Source of the DNA: Termitidicoccus mucosus
GTDB lineage: Bacteria > Verrucomicrobiota > Verrucomicrobiia > Opitutales > Opitutaceae
Direction of reading: 5' to 3'
NCBI RefSeq assembly: GCF_038725785.1
Contig: NZ_CP109796.1
Coordinates: 3,038,001 to 3,102,000, forward strand
DNA length: 64,000 nt
The notes under the pieces were generated by a model that had not been told where the DNA came from, did not search any database, and saw only the letters and a program-made list of their open reading frames with translations. The position numbers and the translations under genes are program-made. Shown piece after piece: positions 1 through 9,057 of this stretch. The stretch's first letter is position 1. Each line of letters begins with the position of its first letter.

Positions 1-72
1 ATCGCCGAGGAAATGGTCTACCTGGCCCAGGCCCGCGACATCCGCCACGCCCCGGAATTGAAGAAAACGTAA
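1..72 (+). CDS. C-terminal end of an unidentified protein (partial)
   Basis: The first 24 codons are open in frame 1 and end at TAA (70-72). They give a tail beginning IAEEMVYLAQ and ending ELKKT. The gene starts upstream of the window and this fragment is too short to assign to a family. It lies about 160 bases before purN on the same strand, with an inverted repeat between them. Confidence 0.5.
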   Translation: MAEEMVYLAQARDIRHAPELKKT

Positions 73-83
73 CCCTTCCCGCC

Positions 84-178
84 CGCCCGGTCGTTCCCGT
101 TCTCTTGCTTGTTCTCTCTTCTTCTTTCGTGAGGTTTCGAAAACGAGGAATGGGCAGGGGAACGAGAACGATCGGGCG
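84..178. repeat. Intergenic inverted repeat, CGTTCYCGTTC family
   Basis: Arms 84-104 and 158-178 match at 18 of 21 positions when one is reverse-complemented, around a pyrimidine-rich loop. The core TCGTTCYCGTTC recurs at 19309-19358, so this is a dispersed hairpin family rather than a private terminator. Confidence 0.65.
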
Positions 179-229
179 CCATTCTTTATTCTTTTGCCCG
201 TCGCGCATACCTGCTTCCATGCGGGGCTT

Positions 230-811
230 ATGCGCATCGTCATCCTAGGTTCCGGACGCGGCAGCAATGCCGCCGCCATCCTCGAAGCCGCCGGTCAGAA
301 TCGTCTGGGCCGGGCTCGTGTCGTCCAGATTTTTTCCGACAAACCCGGTGCCGGCATCCTCGCGCTCGGCCCGCGCTTTGGCGTGCCTGCGGCCCACCTC
401 GACCCCGGTCCATTCAAGACCAAATTCGACGAAGCCGGCGAGACCCGCTACATCGAATCCATTCGCACCCTCGATCCCGGCCTCGTCGTCCTCGCCGGCT
501 TCATGCGCATCCTCAAGCCCCGGTTCATCGACGCCTTTTCCCGCAAGATCATCAATCTCCACCCCAGCCTCCTGCCCAGCTTCCCCGGCCTCGACGGGAT
601 CGGCCAGGCCTGGCGGCGCGGCGTGAAAATCACCGGCTGCACCGTCCACTACGTCACCGCCGAGGTGGACGGAGGCCCCATCATCGACCAGTCCGCCGTT
701 CGTATCGAAGAATCGGATACACTGGAAACGCTCGAACAGAAAATCCACTCCGCCGAGCACGCCCTCCTTCCCTCCGTCATCGCGCGGCTGAGCGCCCCCC
801 CCTCGCAATAA
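230..811 (+). CDS. purN: Phosphoribosylglycinamide formyltransferase (GART)
   Basis: Transfers the formyl group of 10-formyl-tetrahydrofolate to glycinamide ribonucleotide in cytosolic de novo purine synthesis. The 193-residue product has the usual PurN length. The N terminus MRIVILGSGRGSN is the family phosphate-binding start, which is why the start is placed at 230 and not at the in-frame 194. The catalytic set is present: Asn109 and His111 in INLHPSLLPSF and Asp147 in EVDGGPIID, matching the Asn106/His108/Asp144 triad of the E. coli enzyme. Hairpin-forming repeats flank it on both sides, so it may be transcribed alone. Confidence 0.93.
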   Translation: MRIVILGSGRGSNAAAILEAAGQNRLGRARVVQIFSDKPGAGILALGPRFGVPAAHLDPGPFKTKFDEAGETRYIESIRTLDPGLVVLAGFMRILKPRFIDAFSRKIINLHPSLLPSFPGLDGIGQAWRRGVKITGCTVHYVTAEVDGGPIIDQSAVRIEESDTLETLEQKIHSAEHALLPSVIARLSAPPSQ

Positions 812-821
812 GTCTCCCCGC

Positions 822-914
822 TATCTTTCTTCTTTCCTCTTTATCTTTCTCTTTCTCCATCGCGCCCCGGAGACAGGGAGAAAGATAAAAGAGAAAGAAT
901 GAAGAGGAAAGAAA
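822..914. repeat. Polypyrimidine/polypurine hairpin repeat, copy 1
   Basis: Almost all C/T on the left (822-858, units like TTTCCTCTTTATCTTTCTC) and almost all A/G on the right (877-914), so transcription in either direction would give a long imperfect hairpin. Related units are at 1649-1751 and 16549-16653. It lies between purN and the creB-like gene and ends about 13 bases before the creB start codon. Confidence 0.7.
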
Positions 915-926
915 ACGGACCAAGCC

Positions 927-1643
927 ATGTCCCCCATCCTCATCGTCGAAGACGAGCCCGCCATCGCCGACACGCTCATTTACGCCCTCCGCACCGAGGG
1001 CTTCGAGCCGGTTTGGCGCGGCACGGGGCGCGAGGCGCTTGCCGCGCTCGATGCGCGCCTCTTCGCGCTCGTCATCCTCGACGTGGGCCTGCCCGACGCC
1101 AACGGCTTCGAACTCTGCAAGACCATCCGCGCCCGTTCGTCCACCCCCGTGCTTTTCCTGACGGCGCGCAGCGACGAAATCGACCGCATCGTCGGACTCG
1201 AGATCGGCGGTGACGACTATGTCACCAAGCCCTTCAGCCCCCGCGAGGTCAGCGCCCGGGTGAAGGCAATCCTGCGCCGCGCGAAACCCCGTGCCGCCGG
1301 GGACGCGCACGGAAGTCCCGCCGCCGTCGCCGCGCCTCCCGCCTCCGCGCCTCCGCCGGTTTTCGAACACGACGGCGACCGTTGCGAAATCCGCTTCCAC
1401 GGTGCGCGCCTCGACCTCACGCGCTACGAATACCGCCTCCTGAAAGCACTCCTCTCCCACCCCGGGCGAGTCTTCTCGCGCGACGAACTCATGACCCGCG
1501 CCTGGGAGGACCCCGGCGCGAGTCTCGACCGCACGGTGGATGCGCACATCAAGACCCTCCGCTCCAAACTCCGCGCCTCCTCCTCCGGCGCCGACCCGAT
1601 CCAGACTCATCGCGGCCTGGGCTACTCGCTGCGGGAAATATAA
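927..1643 (+). CDS. creB: OmpR/PhoB-type response regulator, CreB-like
   Basis: DNA-binding response regulator of 238 residues. The receiver (about 1-115) has the acidic pair Glu8/Asp9, phospho-acceptor Asp52 in VILDVGLPD and Lys101 in YVTKPF, so it should be phosphorylated normally. A low-complexity Ala/Pro linker (about 118-145) leads to an OmpR-type winged helix ending in DRTVDAHIKTLRSKLR and GLGYSL. The partner kinase follows 118 bases downstream and looks clearly like CreC, so the CreBC name rests mainly on the partner. In E. coli CreBC responds to carbon metabolism; the stimulus here is unknown. Confidence 0.85.
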   Translation: MSPILIVEDEPAIADTLIYALRTEGFEPVWRGTGREALAALDARLFALVILDVGLPDANGFELCKTIRARSSTPVLFLTARSDEIDRIVGLEIGGDDYVTKPFSPREVSARVKAILRRAKPRAAGDAHGSPAAVAAPPASAPPPVFEHDGDRCEIRFHGARLDLTRYEYRLLKALLSHPGRVFSRDELMTRAWEDPGASLDRTVDAHIKTLRSKLRASSSGADPIQTHRGLGYSLREI

Positions 1644-1648
1644 AAGCA

Positions 1649-1751
1649 TCTTTCTCTTTATTCTTTATCTTTCCTCTTTCTCCCCTGCTTTCACCAGCAT
1701 CCCCAAAGCCCCATCCAGAGAAAGATAAAGAGGAAAGAATAAAGAGAAAGA
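1649..1751. repeat. Polypyrimidine/polypurine hairpin repeat, copy 2
   Basis: Left arm 1649-1682 is built of CTTTCTCTTTATTCTTTATC-like units and right arm 1717-1751 is the purine counterpart, with a 34-base spacer. It fills the gap between the response regulator and kinase genes, so a transcript of both would carry this hairpin just before the kinase start. Confidence 0.7.
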
Positions 1752-1761
1752 CACGGAACCC

Positions 1762-3213
1762 ATGACTATCCGCACCCGCATTCTCCTCGTTTACCTGCTG
1801 ATTGTCGGAGGCGGTTTTTATTATCTCCTCCAGCGCAGCCTCGACGGGCTCGCCCCGCGCTACCTTGAGTCGATGGAGGAATCGCTCGCGGACACCGTCA
1901 ACATCCTCGCCTCCGCCATCGAAGGCGTCACCGACTCCGATGTCATCGACCCGGCGCGGCTCCAGTCCCTGTTCGACGGGGCCTACGACCGCCGCTTCGA
2001 GGCGCTCATCTACACGATGACCAAGACCCGCGTGGACCTCCGCGTCTATGTCACCGACGCCGCCGGACGCGTCATCTACGATTCCGCCGGACGCGACACC
2101 GGCGCGGATTTTTCCACCTGGCTCGACGTCTCCAAGACGCTCCGCGGCGAATACGGCGCGCGCGCCACCCACGAGCGTCGCGGCGACCCGTCTTCATTCG
2201 TCATCTACATCGCCGCGCCGGTGAAATCCCGCGCCGATCCCGCCCGCGCCATCGGCGTCGTCTCCGTCGGCAAACCCACGGCCAGCATCAATGCCCTCGT
2301 CGAGGCCGCGCGCAAACGCATGTTTGTCGCCGGGCTCATCGGCGGCGGGCTGATCCTCGCCGTCGGCATCGCCTTCTCCATCTGGATCACGACGCCCGTC
2401 ACGCGCCTCACCGCCTACGCCCGCGCCGTGCGCGACGGGCGCCCCGCCTCGCTCCCGCGCCTCGCCGGGCGCGAAGTCGGCGAGCTTCGCCAAGCCTTTG
2501 AGGAAATGCGCGCCGCGCTCGAGGGCAAAACCTACGTCGAGCGCTACGTGCAGACCCTCACCCACGAGATCAAATCCCCGCTCTCCGCCATCCGCGGCGC
2601 CGCCGAGATCCTCGCGGAAAATCCCCCGCCCGACGCGCACGACCGCTTCGTCGGCAACATCCGCACCGAGACCGCCCGCGTCCAGCGCATCGTCGACCAG
2701 CTCCTCCAGCTCGCCGCGCTCGAATCGCGCAAGGCCCGCGCCGAATCCGCGCACATCGACCTCGCCGCCATCGCCCGCGAGTGCGCCGCCGCCGCGGAGC
2801 CAGCCGCGCAAGCCCGCGGCATCGCGCTCTCGCTCGACGCCGCGCCCGCGCCGCTGCGCGGCGACAAAAACCTCCTCGCCCAGGCGCTTTCCAATCTCCT
2901 GCAAAACGCGATCGAGTTCACGCCCGCCGGCGGCCGCATCGCTTTCACCGTCGCGCCCGACCCGCAAACCCGCGAGGTCTTCGCGCGCGTCGAGGACACC
3001 GGTCCCGGCATTCCCGATTATGCCGCCGGACGCCTCTTCGATCGTTTCTATTCGCTGCCGCGTCCCGGCAGCGGCGCGAAAAGCACCGGGCTCGGGCTCA
3101 GCCTTGTCCGCGAGATCGCACATCTGCACAGCGGCGAAATCGCCGTCGCCAACCGTCCCGACGGCATACCCGGCACCCGCGCCGAACTGCGCCTGCCGCG
3201 CCGCGCCGTCTGA
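1762..3213 (+). CDS. creC: Sensor histidine kinase, CreC-like
   Basis: Inner-membrane histidine kinase of 483 residues. A first membrane segment (about 5-25) is followed by a periplasmic sensor (about 26-190) containing the CreC-like string DVSKTLRGEYGAR and VVSVGKP. A second membrane helix (about 192-215) leads to a HAMP-like segment, an H-box with His268 in LTHEIKSPLSAIRGAAEIL, and an ATPase domain with NLLQNAIEFTPAGG, DTGPGIPD, FDRFYSLPRP and GLGLSLV. Similarity in order and motif to E. coli CreC is strong over the full length. It should phosphorylate the CreB-like regulator encoded upstream. Confidence 0.88.
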   Translation: MTIRTRILLVYLLIVGGGFYYLLQRSLDGLAPRYLESMEESLADTVNILASAIEGVTDSDVIDPARLQSLFDGAYDRRFEALIYTMTKTRVDLRVYVTDAAGRVIYDSAGRDTGADFSTWLDVSKTLRGEYGARATHERRGDPSSFVIYIAAPVKSRADPARAIGVVSVGKPTASINALVEAARKRMFVAGLIGGGLILAVGIAFSIWITTPVTRLTAYARAVRDGRPASLPRLAGREVGELRQAFEEMRAALEGKTYVERYVQTLTHEIKSPLSAIRGAAEILAENPPPDAHDRFVGNIRTETARVQRIVDQLLQLAALESRKARAESAHIDLAAIARECAAAAEPAAQARGIALSLDAAPAPLRGDKNLLAQALSNLLQNAIEFTPAGGRIAFTVAPDPQTREVFARVEDTGPGIPDYAAGRLFDRFYSLPRPGSGAKSTGLGLSLVREIAHLHSGEIAVANRPDGIPGTRAELRLPRRAV

Positions 3214-3242
3214 TATCATTTCCGCCCGAAATTTATCTTTTA

Positions 3243-3328
3243 GGTAGGGCGAGGCGTCCCGCCGAGCCGCGGCTCAGCCGGAGGCTTCGCCCTACCGTGA
3301 TCAGGTCTATAAAGGGTTCGAAAATGGC
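3243..3328. repeat. Dispersed repeat (GGCGAGGCG...CTATAAA...GGTTCG), copy 1
   Basis: About 85 bases that start GTAGGGCGAGGCG, contain the palindrome GAGCCGCGGCTC and end CTATAAAGGGTTCG. A clearly related copy lies at 54412-54496, more than 50 kb away. The G/C-rich half (3244-3295) folds back on itself, GTAGGGCGA pairing with TTCGCCCTAC. Confidence 0.75.
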
Positions 3329-3378
3329 ATGCTCAAAGAAGAACCTCGCCGCCGCTCCGATATTGCGCAGTCAGGAGC

Positions 3379-3425
3379 GCGGACATTCCTGTCCGCAACG
3401 GACACGTGCGGGCAGGAATGCCCGC
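3379..3425. repeat. Twin hairpin repeat (GCGGACA/TGTCCGC, GCGGGCA/TGCCCGC)
   Basis: Two adjacent perfect 7-bp hairpins, each with a 4-base loop, at 3379-3396 and 3408-3425. Translated in one frame the unit reads GHSCPQ...GRNARI. It lies between the convergent creC-like and ndk genes. Confidence 0.65.
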
Positions 3426-3467
3426 ATCAAAAAAACGGCGGCAAGGAACCGTTGTCGCGCAGCCCGC

Positions 3468-3884
3468 TCAGCCAAAGATTTCCTCGGGCTTGAAGAAACG
3501 CGCGATCTCGATCCTGCCGTTCTCGACGCTGTCCGACGCATGCACGACATTCACCGTCGATCCGGTGCCGAAATCGCCGCGAATCGTGCCCTTCGGGGCC
3601 TTCGTCGCATCGGTCGGCCCGAGCATCTCGCGCACGCGGCCAATCGCGCCTTTGCCCTCAAGCGCCATCACGATGACCGGGCGCGAGTTCATGAAATGCT
3701 CCAGGTTCGGATAAAACGGCCTGTCCGCCACGTGCGCGTAATGCTCGCGCAACAACTCCGGCGTGAGCCGTATCATCTTGATGCCGAGAATGGTGAAATC
3801 CGCGCGCTCGAAACGATCGAGCACCGTGCCCACGAGCTTCTTCTCCATGCAGTCAGGTTTGAAAATAATCAGCGTTCTTTGCAT
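3468..3884 (-). CDS. ndk: Nucleoside diphosphate kinase
   Basis: Transfers the gamma phosphate of ATP to nucleoside diphosphates through a phosphohistidine. The 138-residue product is the standard bacterial length. It begins MQRTLIIFKPD and carries the active-site stretch NVVHASDS with His115, plus NRPVIVMALEG-like and RGDFG segments that bind nucleotide. It is convergent with creC and separated from it by about 250 bases of repeats. No truncation or missing catalytic residue is seen. Confidence 0.95.
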   Translation of the reverse strand: MQRTLIIFKPDCMEKKLVGTVLDRFERADFTILGIKMIRLTPELLREHYAHVADRPFYPNLEHFMNSRPVIVMALEGKGAIGRVREMLGPTDATKAPKGTIRGDFGTGSTVNVVHASDSVENGRIEIARFFKPEEIFG

Positions 3885-3967
3885 AAACGGAGCACCTTAC
3901 GCATGACGCCCGGACGTGGGAAGCCAATTTAAGGACACGGTGTTCAAAACGATGTGAAAGCGACATT

Positions 3968-4077
3968 GTAGGGCTCGACCTTGCGTCGAGCCGCAAGCGG
4001 GCTGAGAGGCGGCGGAATCCCTTGATGATTTGGTGCGTTGTCTGGCTGGCGCGGCCTGACGCAAGGTCAGGCCCTAC
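3968..4077. repeat. Composite inverted repeat (GTAGGGC...GACCTTGCGTC...), copy 1
   Basis: Left unit 3968-3992 contains GGCTCGAC/GTCGAGCC and right unit 4053-4077 contains GGCCTGAC/GTCAGGCC. Each folds on itself and the two also pair imperfectly with each other through GTAGGGC and GCCCTAC. The same two units form the core of the MITE-like element at 54248-54384. It occupies the ndk-cysK gap. Confidence 0.75.
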
Positions 4078-4127
4078 GGACGTGCCGTCACTGCATTGAA
4101 AGCATCCGGCAAAATCCGCCGCGCCGC

Positions 4128-5081
4128 TCAAATCGTCACTTCCTGGCGCGCCTTCTCGGCCAGCGCGGTGCTCAGGTAGCGTTCGCCGAAACTGCATCCG
4201 ACCGTGACGATGTTTTTCCCGGCAAACTCCGGGCGGCTCGCCACGCGCAGCGCGGCCCACACATTCGCCCCGGTGGAGATGCCGCCGAGAATGCCTTCCT
4301 GCAACGCGAGCTGCCGGGCCGTCTCAAAAGCGTCGTCGTCCGTCACGGTCACCACTTCGTCGATGATCGCCGTGTTGCAGTTCTTCGGGACGAAACCCGC
4401 GCCGATGCCCTGGATCTTGTGGCGTCCGGGCTTGCCGCCGGACAGCACCGGGCTCGCCGCCGGCTCCACCGCGAAGGCCTTCATCGGATGGCGCGACTTG
4501 ATGACCTCCGCCACGCCCGTAATCGTGCCGCCGGTGCCCACGCCCGCAACAAAGGCGTCCACTTTGCCCTCGAGCGCGCTCCAGATTTCTTCCGCCGTCG
4601 TGCGGCGGTGCACCTCGGGATTGGCCGGATTTTCAAATTGCTGCGGCATGAACGCCCGCGCGCCATATTGCGCCATGAGCTCGCCCGCGCGGCGAATGGC
4701 GCCGGGCATGCCCTCCGCGCCCGGCGTGAGCACGATTTCCGCGCCAAGCATGCGCAGCAGCACGCGCCGCTCGATGGACATCGTCTCGGGCATGGTGAGG
4801 ATGAGTTTGTATCCGCGTTGCGAACACACGAAGGCGAGCGCGATGCCGGTGTTGCCCGACGTGGGCTCGATCACGACCGAGCCCGGCTTGAGCATGCCGT
4901 CGCGCTCCGCCGCCTCGATCATCGCGCGCCCGATGCGGTCCTTCACGCTCGCCAGCGGGTTGAAAAATTCCGCCTTCAGATAAACATTGGCCGGAATGCC
5001 CGTCGCGATGCGGTTGAGTTTGACGAGCGGCGTGTTGCCGATGGTGGCGACAATGTTCGGGAAAAGCGGTGTGGTGGACAT
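4128..5081 (-). CDS. cysK: Cysteine synthase A (O-acetylserine sulfhydrylase)
   Basis: PLP enzyme that makes L-cysteine from O-acetylserine and sulfide. The 317-residue protein has the Schiff-base Lys47 in [11 protein letters not shown], the substrate loop [12 protein letters not shown], and the phosphate-binding glycine loop [10 protein letters not shown]. Length and order match CysK rather than cystathionine beta-synthase, since no CBS domains follow. It stands alone, with ndk downstream on the same strand behind a repeat-filled gap. Confidence 0.93.
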   Translation of the reverse strand: MSTTPLFPNIVATIGNTPLVKLNRIATGIPANVYLKAEFFNPLASVKDRIGRAMIEAAERDGMLKPGSVVIEPTSGNTGIALAFVCSQRGYKLILTMPETMSIERRVLLRMLGAEIVLTPGAEGMPGAIRRAGELMAQYGARAFMPQQFENPANPEVHRRTTAEEIWSALEGKVDAFVAGVGTGGTITGVAEVIKSRHPMKAFAVEPAASPVLSGGKPGRHKIQGIGAGFVPKNCNTAIIDEVVTVTDDDAFETARQLALQEGILGGISTGANVWAALRVASRPEFAGKNIVTVGCSFGERYLSTALAEKARQEVTI

Positions 5082-5287
5082 GGCTGCAAACTCACACCCG
5101 CAGGACGCGCATCGTCAAGAACGCACGGAGGAGACGAAGAAAATCCCAAATCACGAAATCCCTTCCGGGCAAAGCGAGAAGCCGGACAATTTCAAAACAT
5201 CACCAGCGTTAGAATCGGCGCCCACGCTGTTTGTTTATTGGGATTTCTCCCATTGGAATTTTTTTGGGATTTGGAATTTGGGATTTG

Positions 5288-6508
5288 TTATTTTCCAAGG
5301 ACGTGCCTCAACGCCGCTTCCAGCCGGGCGTGGCGGAAGATGAAACCGGAATCGAGCAGCCGCTCCGGCATCAGGCGCTGGCTCGCCAGCAGCAGCCCGT
5401 CCGCGAAGGCGGCGCCGAATTTCAGGCGCAGCGCCCACGCCGGCGCGTTCAGCCAAGCTGCCTTGCCGAGCACGCGCGCAAGCGTCGCGGCAAACTCCGC
5501 GCCCGTCACCGGATTCGGCGAGGCCGCGTTGACCGGGCCTTCGCACGCCTGTGAAAGCACCGCATGGTAAATCGCGCCGACCGCGTCGTCGGCCAATGCC
5601 CAGCTCACCCATTGCCGCCCGTCGCCAAGCCGGCCGCCGCGTCCGCCGCGAAACGCCGGCAGCAGCCGCGCCAGCACGCCGCCCTCCGGGGACAGCACCA
5701 TGCCGAAGCGCATCAGCGCCACCCGCAGCCCGAGTTCGCGCGCGGCCAGCGCCTCGCGCTCCCACGCCTCGCACACCTCCGCCAGAAACCCGTCGCCGCG
5801 CGGGCCCGCCTCATCGAGAACCGTGTCGCCGCGGGCCCCGTAGAAACCGGACGCGGACGCGTTTACCAGCAGGTGCGGGCGGTGTTTCATCTTTTCGACC
5901 GCCGCCACCAGCGTGCGCGTCGCGTGGACGCGGCTGCCGCGAATCGCATCGCGGCGCGAGGCCGTCCAGCGGCCCTCCGCGATGTCCTCGCCGGCCAGAT
6001 TGACGATCACGTCCGCCCCGCGAAGCGCCGCCGCGTCCAGCGCGCCTTTCGCCGGGTCCCAAAAAAGCTCGTCGCCCGCCGCCGCCTCGCGCCGCACCAG
6101 GCGCAGCACCTCGTGGCCCTGCGTCCGCAAAAACACCGCCAGCGCGCGCCCGACCAGGCCCGACGCGCCCGCCACCGCGAATTTCATTTTCCGCACCGCG
6201 CCGTGCGCCGCGAGCAGTTCGATGTCATCGCTGACAGTGGTGTGCCGCCATGCAAACAGACGCGTCAGCCGCGCGTCGTCGTCCGCCGCCCCGGCGACCT
6301 CGTCGGTGAGCACACACGCCGCCGCGCCCTCCTCCTTCACCCGGCACGCATGCCCCGCCGGTTCACATCCGCGGGCCGCGCCGGGATTTTCTTCCCGCCA
6401 CCACGGCGGGGTCAATCTCTCCTCCACGCCGGGGCGCGCCAGCCATGCCTTTACTTCGGAGGCCGGGCGGTGGATGAGGATGCTTTTGCTGAAAGTGGAC
6501 GCACTCAT
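5288..6508 (-). CDS. TIGR01777-type SDR oxidoreductase with short N-terminal SRPBCC-like part
   Basis: An extended short-chain dehydrogenase of the TIGR01777 (YfcH-like) family, 406 residues. The N-terminal ~110 residues (FSKSILIHRPASEVKAWL...) resemble a shortened START/SRPBCC lipid-binding domain. From about residue 112 the NAD(P) fold begins with MKFAVAGASGLVGRALAVFL, followed by DVIVNLAGE and SASGFYG, the family's modified active-site Tyr motif. The C-terminal segment ends in the usual LL.GFxFxHxxLEAAL tail. The start at 6508 was chosen because the longer reading frame would run through the acetyltransferase gene upstream. The substrate is unknown. Confidence 0.82.
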   Translation of the reverse strand: MSASTFSKSILIHRPASEVKAWLARPGVEERLTPPWWREENPGAARGCEPAGHACRVKEEGAAACVLTDEVAGAADDDARLTRLFAWRHTTVSDDIELLAAHGAVRKMKFAVAGASGLVGRALAVFLRTQGHEVLRLVRREAAAGDELFWDPAKGALDAAALRGADVIVNLAGEDIAEGRWTASRRDAIRGSRVHATRTLVAAVEKMKHRPHLLVNASASGFYGARGDTVLDEAGPRGDGFLAEVCEAWEREALAARELGLRVALMRFGMVLSPEGGVLARLLPAFRGGRGGRLGDGRQWVSWALADDAVGAIYHAVLSQACEGPVNAASPNPVTGAEFAATLARVLGKAAWLNAPAWALRLKFGAAFADGLLLASQRLMPERLLDSGFIFRHARLEAALRHVLGK

Positions 6509-6594
6509 GCGGAGGGAACCTGAAGTTGTTACCGCCGCGGCCCGTCCCGGCGCAATACCGCATTCGGACAAGCCGGGCCGCGGAGGTCGGCGGG

Positions 6595-7143
6595 TCAGCG
6601 CGTGCGCGCGCAGGTAATGCAGTCGCGCGGCTCGGGTCCTATCGTCGGGCACACGTGCCAGCGCCGCAGGATGCCCTCGCGGGCCATGCCGGCTTTTTCC
6701 ATCACGCGGGCCGAGGCGGGATTTTCCACGTCGCAATACGCCCAGGCGCGGTGGATCGGGGGCTGGGCGAGCGCCCATTCCACGAGATGCGCGAGCGCCT
6801 CGGCCGCGTATCCGTGCCTCCAATACGCCCGGCCGAGCACGTAGCCGAAGAGCGCCTTGTGCCGCTCCGGCAGCACGGAGATGGAGCCGACCAGCGCCTC
6901 GGTGCCGCGGGTGAAAAGCAGCCAGGCGTAATGACTCCCGGGCGCAAGCGCCCCGCCTGCCCAATCGCGCGCGCGGGCGGCGAAAAACTCCGCGAGCGGC
7001 GGGATTTCCGAATAGGGCCGCCAGGAAAGATAACGTGTCGCCACGGGATCGCCGGCGTAGGATTCAAGCGCGGACGCCGCGTCGCCGGGACGCGGCGGGC
7101 GGGCAAAAAGGCGGGCGGTCGTGAAGGTCTCCGGAGGTCGCAT
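6595..7143 (-). CDS. GNAT family N-acetyltransferase, RimJ-like
   Basis: Acetyl-CoA-dependent N-acetyltransferase of 182 residues. The start TARLFARPPRPGDA and the block GYVLGRAYWRHGYAAEAL, with the RxxGxA-like acetyl-CoA loop, fit the Acetyltransf_3/RimJ-RimL group, and VENPASARVMEKAGM is the usual motif near the C terminus. The substrate could be a ribosomal protein N terminus or a small amine and cannot be told from sequence. It lies 86 bases upstream of the TIGR01777 gene on the same strand, so co-transcription is possible. Confidence 0.85.
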   Translation of the reverse strand: MRPPETFTTARLFARPPRPGDAASALESYAGDPVATRYLSWRPYSEIPPLAEFFAARARDWAGGALAPGSHYAWLLFTRGTEALVGSISVLPERHKALFGYVLGRAYWRHGYAAEALAHLVEWALAQPPIHRAWAYCDVENPASARVMEKAGMAREGILRRWHVCPTIGPEPRDCITCARTR

Positions 7144-7300
7144 GGAAATATCTGGGAGGATGGATGCAAGGGGCGCGACGCCGACAGGCGCGCCGATTTC
7201 AAAGCGGGAACGGGACTTGCAGTGTTGCAGGGATTCCGCCGCCGATGAAGACTAAAATGCACGTTGATCCAATCGCAATGGGAGGGCAGTTTTTCATCCC

Positions 7301-8989
7301 ATGAAATACGACGTGGTCATCGCGGGCGGCGGGTTTGCGGGGGCGTATTGCGCAAAGGTGCTCGGCCGCGCGCTCGGCCGGGAGGGGGTGCGGCGGGTGG
7401 CATTGATCGCGGAGAGCAACGTGCTCGTTTTCCAGCCGATGCTCGCGGAAGTGGCGGGATCGGCGCTGCTGTCCTACGACGTGGTCAACCCGCTGCGCCA
7501 GTTCTGCCGCAACGTCGATGTGCTCCAGGGCGTGATCGAGCGCGTGGACTGGGCGGCGCGCCGGCTCTCGCTCAACGGCGGGCGCTTCACGCGCGACCAC
7601 ATGGTGGAGTTCCGCCACCTGGTGCTGGCGCTGGGCAGCGTGACGGACCTGGGCAAGGTGCCCGGCATGGCCGACTACGGCTGGCCGATGCGCACGGTGT
7701 CGGACGCGCTCCGGCTGCGCTCGGCCGTCATCAACCGGCTGGAGGAGGCCAACCTGGTCGAGGACGAAACGGTGCGCGCGCGCCTGCTCACGTTTGTGGT
7801 GGTGGGCGGCGGCTACACGGGCGTGGAGACGGCGGGCCAGCTGCTCGATTTCCTGCGCGAGGTGCGCGCGCTTTACGCGAATCTGCGCGAGGCCAGGGTG
7901 CGCGTGGTGCTGGTGCACAGCCGGGCGCATTTGCTGGAGGAAATCGGGCAAAAGCTCGGCGACTACGCGCAGCGCGTGCTGGAAAAACGCGGCATGGAGG
8001 TGCGGCTGAACTCCCGCGTGACCGAGGTGACGGCCGGGCGCGTGATGCTGGAGACCGGCCGGTTCATCGAGGCGCACACGATCATCTCGACCGTGGGCAA
8101 CGCGCCCAATCCCGTCGTGCTCGATGTCTGCCGCCAGATCGCGGTCGAGGCGGTGAAGGGCCGCGTCCCCGTGGAGCCCGTGATGCGCGTGGCGGGGCAG
8201 CGCAATCTGTGGGTGATCGGCGACTGCGCGCAGGTGCCCTGGACCGATCGCGGCGAGGTGAAAATCGCGCCGCCCACCGCGCAGTTCGCGGTGCGGCAGG
8301 GAAAGCAGCTCGGGGAAAACCTCGCCCGCGTGCTGCGCGCCGAGGACGGGGCGCGGCGCGCGTCCGCCGGTAATGAAAAAGCGGATACGGCCCCGCTCTT
8401 CCCGGCGGCGCCGGGCGGCGCCGCCCCGGCCGGCGCGAAACTGCGCCCGTTTTCCTACCGCTACATGGGGCAGCTCGCCACGGTGGGCGAACGCGAGGCC
8501 GTCGCCGAGGTGTTCGGCTTCCGCTTCAGCGGATTCTTCGCGTGGTGGCTGTGGCGCACCATCTACATCGCGAAACTGCCGAGCATCGTGAAACGGCTGC
8601 GCGTGACGGTGGACTGGACCTTCGATTTCTTTTTTCCGCGCGACGTCAGCGTGGTGGCCCCGCCGCCGGAGGACGTCGTGCGCACGGTGCACGTGAGCGA
8701 GGGCGAGGCGCTGTTCGAGCGCGGCAACAAGGCCCGCGCCTACTTCATCGTGCGCCAAGGCTCGGTGACGATGACCGATGCGGCCAACGCGCGCGAGTTG
8801 CTGGAGGCGGGCAGCGTGATCGACGGCGACTGGGTCTCGCCCGACGGCAACTGGCGCGCGACGGCCGTCACGAACGAAACCACCGACCTGCTCATCCTGC
8901 GCGGCAAGGCGATGGAGATGCTGCGCCATGACCTGAAGCTGGTGCGGCGCGGCCCGGATGCCGCGCGGCATCACGGATTCCAGGGTTGA
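7301..8989 (+). CDS. Type II NADH dehydrogenase-like flavoprotein with cNMP-binding-like C-terminal domain
   Basis: FAD/NAD(P)-binding oxidoreductase of 562 residues. The FAD site is [17 protein letters not shown] (residues 3-19) and the NADH site is [17 protein letters not shown]. The second FAD motif is [11 protein letters not shown]. The segment [23 protein letters not shown] and the following amphipathic [14 protein letters not shown] helix are typical of membrane-bound NDH-2. After about residue 450 comes an extra domain, [20 protein letters not shown] then [16 protein letters not shown], which looks like a cyclic-nucleotide-binding beta roll. It may pass electrons from NADH to quinone, with the tail acting as a sensor; that link is inference. 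Confidence 0.82.
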   Translation: MKYDVVIAGGGFAGAYCAKVLGRALGREGVRRVALIAESNVLVFQPMLAEVAGSALLSYDVVNPLRQFCRNVDVLQGVIERVDWAARRLSLNGGRFTRDHMVEFRHLVLALGSVTDLGKVPGMADYGWPMRTVSDALRLRSAVINRLEEANLVEDETVRARLLTFVVVGGGYTGVETAGQLLDFLREVRALYANLREARVRVVLVHSRAHLLEEIGQKLGDYAQRVLEKRGMEVRLNSRVTEVTAGRVMLETGRFIEAHTIISTVGNAPNPVVLDVCRQIAVEAVKGRVPVEPVMRVAGQRNLWVIGDCAQVPWTDRGEVKIAPPTAQFAVRQGKQLGENLARVLRAEDGARRASAGNEKADTAPLFPAAPGGAAPAGAKLRPFSYRYMGQLATVGEREAVAEVFGFRFSGFFAWWLWRTIYIAKLPSIVKRLRVTVDWTFDFFFPRDVSVVAPPPEDVVRTVHVSEGEALFERGNKARAYFIVRQGSVTMTDAANARELLEAGSVIDGDWVSPDGNWRATAVTNETTDLLILRGKAMEMLRHDLKLVRRGPDAARHHGFQG

Positions 8990-9057
8990 AGCCGGTCATC
9001 CCGCGGAGAGCGTGTTTTTCATTGCCGCGACGCGCGGCGCGAGGCGACGCTGGGCGG

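Noticed and set aside
7199-8974. Minus-strand frame of 591 codons opposite the NADH dehydrogenase-like gene
   Set aside because: Rich in His/Arg/Ala without family motifs, while the plus strand has FAD and NAD motifs.
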